Assembly (NCBI GenBank): GCA_035079385.1
Contig: JAVHKY010000013.1
Coordinates: 3,472,001-3,536,000 of the forward strand
Reading direction: 5' to 3'
Source: Aspidiotus rigidus
Taxonomy: Eukaryota; Arthropoda; Insecta; Hemiptera; Diaspididae
DNA: 64,000 nt
Positions 59,496 through 64,000 of the stretch are shown here, one piece after another; positions within the stretch are counted from its first letter, which is position 1, and each line of letters begins with the position of its first letter. Under the pieces are notes generated by a model. That model did no database searches and was not told the origin of the DNA. It saw nothing but the letters and a program-made list of their open reading frames with translations. Made by a program: the position numbers and the translations under genes.

Positions 59496-62187
59496 GGTAT
59501 TCATTTGTGCTTCCTTATCTTCACCATTCTCATTCTCGGCCAGAGGTCAATCTCCTTAACAATTTCGAGGATTGAATTCAGGAAGAGTACAAATTATGGG
59601 GTGCAAGTTATTTGAAATTATATCGATGATTTGGAGGAGAAAACTATCGACAATCTAATTAGAAAATTCAATACGGTATTAATTTCCAGCGTGTGATCAT
59701 TGAATGCTTGTTGAAGTATATACGAGTATTAAGAGACAAAGAAGTCGAGCTAATTTTCATGAAATAGAGGACTTTCTCAATACTTAATATTGCTAACTTT
59801 CTTTATATTCCTATGCTTCTAAAAATTGAAATACCGGTGTGTAAAAAAAAAAAAAAAAAAAAAAAAGAAGAAGAAAACCGAATGATTTCTGGTATGCAAC
59901 AAGATATTATGGATCTAAGAGAGAATTTGCCTTCGTACAGCATGTTAGCAACCCGAACAACGCCTGCATACTAACGATGCATCGAGATGGTGAATAAGAC
60001 GCAATTGCATACTAAATAACCCGGCCAAACATGGTAAAGTAATTAATTAATTTTTTGACAGGACGGTCACCCAAACATTGTAATTACCACCTATTACAAA
60101 GTTTACGTCACACCCAGTCTAAGAATGTGTTGACCTTAACCTCGAGACAGTAACTGAATTTATAGTTAGGAAGAATGAACAATCGACCTCCGCACAAAAT
60201 TTTAAATATTAATCGAAAGAAAAAAAAAAAAACATATCTCGATGTTTCTTTTTGAATAACCAGTTAAAATGATCTTACCTGTATTATACTGACGTAATTT
60301 TTTTTCCTTTCTATTTTTAAGAATCCTTTCAAAAAAAAATCAGTGCTGTCGTCTTTTATTCTTCCCTCTAAAGTGTACAATAGAAGGACAAAATTTTGTA
60401 GACAAAATAAATTTCGTATCGACGGCGCGACGTCCTTGAGAATATTTATCTTCGCGCCGGATCGTTATTAGCCTTATTAGTCCAAGAAAAATTTTCAAAT
60501 TCCAACATTCATCCTCCATGTCACGCAGTTAAACCAAGAATAACTTCGTAGATCATTCGCCCGTGTGCATTATTTTTTCACCCGAGTATTATTCAAATAT
60601 ATTATTATGCATAAAAGTTTTACAACTGACGTTATCTTTTGCAATGTGAATTTAAAATTTTTCACTCTGTCCGAGAAACATTGTAGGTAACAACATTGTA
60701 GCAGCGGAGCTTATTATCATCGTAGGAGGGGCGAAAATTGTAGACTATATGCAAGCACCAGCAATAAATATTTATTTTAATAATCTACCTTCATGGTAAT
60801 CGCTACGATTCGTAGAATGATTAATTAATGACAGCGGTGGGAAAAGTTCGGAGTCCACGAATGTCTTTAGTGAAGGCGAATATTATGAAAGGAGAGAGAA
60901 ATAATTTACAGACAGATATCGTGTTTTGTTGATGTTCGCGTCCGATAATTCTATTTTATAACAATTTATTCAACCAAGTTTTTATTTCAAGAGTTGGAAT
61001 AAAAACGCTGATAATTTTTTTTATGACAGCATTTTATTTGAGGATAATTAACCTTCATGAAGATATTTATATACAGTCCTTAGAACAAATTTTGAGAACG
61101 GAGTTCATTTTCATCGAAAATATTTGTCCGTACAGCTTTAACTTAACATGTTCTACAACATTATTAGGGCGTTCTTGTGATCCTCCACAACTGTTCTCTT
61201 TTGAGGGTAGGTACTCGGAGTACATACGTGCACAAATGATACAAAAACGAATGGTGATGGAGAAAGACCAAAATTATAAAGAGGAGGGATCGGGATGACG
61301 AAATGTAAAGAAATGTACTTGCGTCATACTGGTAGTTTCAACTAAAAAAAAAAAAAAACTATAGGCCTACAATTTAAAATTTATAAATTATTTTACGAAT
61401 ACCTACCAGTACCATTTAAGGAACATAGGCAAAAAATACAAAAACGTTCACCCTGAGTAAAATTTTTTCATTTCTGATAGGTACTCGGTGGTTAACCACG
61501 ATACATACACAAAATAATGTACTAGAAAACAATAACAGAAAATTCATTACCTTCATCGCGTGATAGGTATAGAGTTTTTTAAAGTTATTTTTAGTTTTGT
61601 GTAAGGCTACTTATTTCAATGCGAAATTTCTTTCTTAAAATACATGTAAGGTTGTTCTAGTTAAATAAAAAATTCATAATTTTCATTGCGTAGTTCTCGA
61701 GAATCTTACTATTTTTGTTTCAGTCGTAGGAAACAGAATAAGTAAAATGAAAATATTTAATTTCAAATTATTTGTAGCATCAAAACTAGAAACAGGTAGG
61801 CTTGATTTATTGGAGTGCTTGTTGGATAAAGGTAGGCCTATATCAAGTTCAGCTGGTTGTAGACCGGCCTTTAAAATTGAAAATGAGACAAATTTAACCC
61901 AAACTTTTAAATTGTAGAGATACAAATCCTTCTTATCAGAAACCTATTTTGTTCTACAGTTGGTCAATTTTTAGGAAGCTGAATAGCCTTCTCATAGATC
62001 TGTCAACAACTGCTTTCAAAAACGTTAATCCAGAGTACGGCAAGTTATCAACCTCGGAAATTCGATTCATTTCCTATTGGAGTGCTACGCACGCAAAAGA
62101 AATAGGTACTTCAAATTTTTCCTGCGCGTAGATAGTTGAACTCTCTTGAAGAATTTAGAGTTCCAGTAACTAAAATCACTGTCTGTA

Positions 62188-63159
62188 ATGTGGCGCGATC
62201 GTTCAACGATGTATTGGTCATACTACTTAGCTGGCGGAATATACACCTCCAAGGAATTTTCGAATAGCGCAAAGTGCTCTTATTGTGCGATAAACTTGGA
62301 AATGCTGGTTTCAAATGCGATATGCATATTTCGAAGCATGATGACAGTTCAATCGTCAGGTTTTTTTCGGGAACTCCCTTCTTTTTCCGTGCCTTTAGTC
62401 GGAGTTTCTTTGTACACGTTTGTTCCTGTCCTGATACTGTCCCTACGGCATAAGATCGTTGAAGTATTGGACTACATACGGCGCACAAAAACAAATACGG
62501 TTTTTATCGAGAATCGCTTCGAACTTTCGTTTCTAAAGAGAATTAATATATCTGAAAAAATTTTCCATTTTTCATTGCTCTTTTATTTTAGTGTGATAAC
62601 GTATGAACTCGCTCCATTTTTGGGTATATTATTTATGGACAAAAAAAGCAGCCTTTTTCGTGACCTCGGTTACCATTTTTTGAAAATACCTTATATAGAT
62701 CGCATTGATACATTTGGTTCATACTGCGTAGCTTATTTTTCGGAACTCGCAATCCTCAACATCAACATGAGTTTTATACTTATCGAAATGAGTCTCGTTC
62801 TCACAATCGCTTATGAACTTAATAATATTGTGATTGATTTTTGCAAAAGTATAGAAAGTACTACCCTAAAATATAAGGTCGCTCGAGGTCTGTCCTGCAG
62901 TTCTTTGGAACTTCACGCTCTGTTTAACCGAGATATATCATCGCTAGTGAGAGAACATCAACGTATATGCAGGTAAAGGCGAGACTGATATTTAGATACT
63001 ATGTGCATCTTACGTACCTAACAATTATTTTACGACGAGATTTATTTGATTTTCAGATTGATTCAATCCATACGACCATTTATTCAGGGGTTTAATCTAC
63101 TGTCTGTGCCTATGGTCTTTGTTTTCTCTGCATTTCAATTTTACATCCTCTCAACTGAG
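62188..63159 (+). CDS. Insect chemoreceptor (gustatory/odorant type), partial
   Basis: Two exons are seen: 62188-62972 and 63057-63159, joined by a GTAAAG donor and a TTTTCAG acceptor in consistent phase, ending in phase 0 at a weak GAG|GTTTGT donor. About 296 residues are encoded. There are several membrane segments: VPLVGVSLYTFVPVLILSL, FHFSLLFYFSVITYELAPFL, NMSFILIEMSLVLTIAYEL and LLSVPMVFVFSAFQFYIL. The LVREHQRICR-LIQSI stretch before the last segment resembles the intracellular helix of insect GR/OR receptors. A large exon followed by small phase-0 C-terminal exons is also typical. The remaining C-terminus (normally a TYxxxxxQF-type end in GRs) is not identified before the window ends. 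GR against OR cannot be decided by eye, and the start ATG follows an in-frame stop. Confidence 0.6.
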
Positions 63160-63248
63160 GTTTGTACCATAATCATTTTGTCAGTGCTTACATAACTTAC
63201 ACATGTATCTAGAACGCTCTCGCTTTTGATTTGTATCATCTTCCATGA

Positions 63249-63410
63249 TAAGGCTAGGGGTATTTTCGCTCGATGTGATCAGATGTGCAATCCAAAAAAA
63301 TCAAGTAGTGGAGGGTCTATAAAGAATGTACACCACCACCGTCCACCGCTACCTTGATTTTTCGGATTGGACACCTGTTTACATTGAGCGAGATTACCTC
63401 TAACGCCTTA
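63249..63410. mobile_element. TAAGG/CCTTA MITE family, copy 3
   Basis: The left end TAAGGCTAGGGGTATTTTCG and its near-complement at the right finish at CCTTA, within 162 bp. A CCACCACCGTCCACCGC tract near the tip recalls the (CCA)n of copy 1. It lies just past the last chemoreceptor exon seen, probably in its next intron. Confidence 0.65.
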
Positions 63411-64000
63411 CCAAAAATCTGACATGAACGGTACGTCATATCTACGAGTATGGACAAATTTACTGGTGACGTCAAAAAATTAGTGTTACCTTTGTGGCTT
63501 ACTTGACTCCCACGAGAAAAATACGGAGAGCAAAGATCATTGTGTTACTAAAATGTAAGTAAATGAGCAATTTCTTGGTACCTAACCAAAAGTTCATGAA
63601 CAAGTGCTAGGAAATAGGAGAGCACTGTAAATTATGAATTTTAATCATAACCATAACTCTTATACTTAGTAGGGTTTTCTTTTATTTACCCATGATCTTT
63701 GCTTTCCATGATTGTTTTTCTTACGGAGTAAACAGAGTCAAGAGGTTTGTAAACACCAGAACGGGTACTCTTGCCCATTGTAATTGACTGTATGATTTGT
63801 CTATACCTAACAAAGCACGTTGAAATCACTCCTGGACATGGAAAGATTATGATTTGTACTTGGTCGTTATATCTTCCATTGCAAGAAATTTTGAGGTTGT
63901 TGCTGCAGCCCAGTTGCAAAAATCTGCGGTTTGAGTAAAGGATAAGAATATAAACAATTTTTTCCCATTTGATCAACACAGTGATATCGATTGTTTGTTT
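63411..64000. other. Right edge, no exon assigned
   Basis: It should hold downstream chemoreceptor exons if the gene is intact, but none is recognised. A 97-codon minus frame (63686-63979) has no recognisable domain. Confidence 0.3.

Larger units (their letters stand above)
57755..62187. other. Non-coding stretch with small hairpins
   Basis: About 4.4 kb with no recognised gene. It holds hairpins at 58664-58743 and 59361-59495, and a poly(A) tract near 59848. 60400-60950 is unique and mildly CpG-rich. The plus frame 61949-62131 could be an upstream exon of the chemoreceptor, but its donor phase does not join the next frame. Confidence 0.4.

Noticed and set aside
61949..62131. Possible upstream chemoreceptor exon
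   Set aside because: It has an acceptor-like TTTTTAG and a donor-like site, but its phase does not join the frame that starts at 62188, where an in-frame stop lies at the possible acceptor.
1..64000. tRNA or rRNA genes
   Set aside because: No convincing B-box plus acceptor stem or rRNA-like stretch was found by eye; a covariance-model search would be needed to exclude them.

Overview
The window looks like nuclear DNA from an insect. It is AT-rich, intron-containing and crowded with small inverted-repeat elements. It carries two nuclear-encoded mitochondrial protein genes, one splicing-type nuclear protein gene, and part of an insect-type seven-transmembrane chemoreceptor. The order cannot be fixed by eye; a hemipteran such as a scale insect is a guess only.

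Genes. Four host loci are supported. (1) DBT (20072-21370, minus) encodes the E2 acyltransferase of the branched-chain 2-oxoacid dehydrogenase complex as a single uninterrupted ORF. (2) NDUFA8 (45883-46410, minus) is a complex I accessory subunit with four CX9C motifs, also in one exon. (3) An AGGF1-like gene (47131-53898, plus, nine exons) has coiled-coil, OCRE, FHA and G-patch domains, and its last intron is about 4 kb. It is divergent from NDUFA8 across about 720 bp. (4) A chemoreceptor (62188-63159 and onward, plus) runs toward the right edge with its C-terminal exons unseen. A weaker candidate exon with a membrane segment lies at 8300-8441 (minus).

Mobile DNA. A complete 9.0-kb Ty1/copia LTR retrotransposon lies at 27005-36039 on the minus strand. 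It has 235-bp LTRs that look identical, a 5-bp target duplication and a Met-initiator-type primer site, but its gag-pol frames are broken. Two LINE tails (about 905-1117 minus; 40980-41595 plus) are decayed. Many non-coding inverted-repeat elements fill the rest: a mariner-type MITE (5402-5967), a TIR element with internal subrepeats (9743-11596), a 3.1-kb foldback (15697-18815), a three-copy TAAGG/CCTTA MITE family (36762, 57068, 63249) with one nested insertion, and several small hairpins.

Layout: 1-20 kb is repeats and non-coding DNA; 20-21.4 kb is DBT; 21.5-27 kb is repeats; 27-36 kb is the copia element; 36-45.8 kb is non-coding DNA, hairpins and a LINE fragment; 45.9-53.9 kb is the NDUFA8/AGGF1 pair; 54-62 kb is non-coding DNA with MITEs; 62-64 kb is the chemoreceptor.

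The palindrome TGACGTCA (CREB/ATF-type site) occurs at least 15 times. Five of these lie in two copies of one foldback repeat and two more in a related copy. Single sites lie about 100 bp upstream of the DBT start and in the NDUFA8-AGGF1 spacer.
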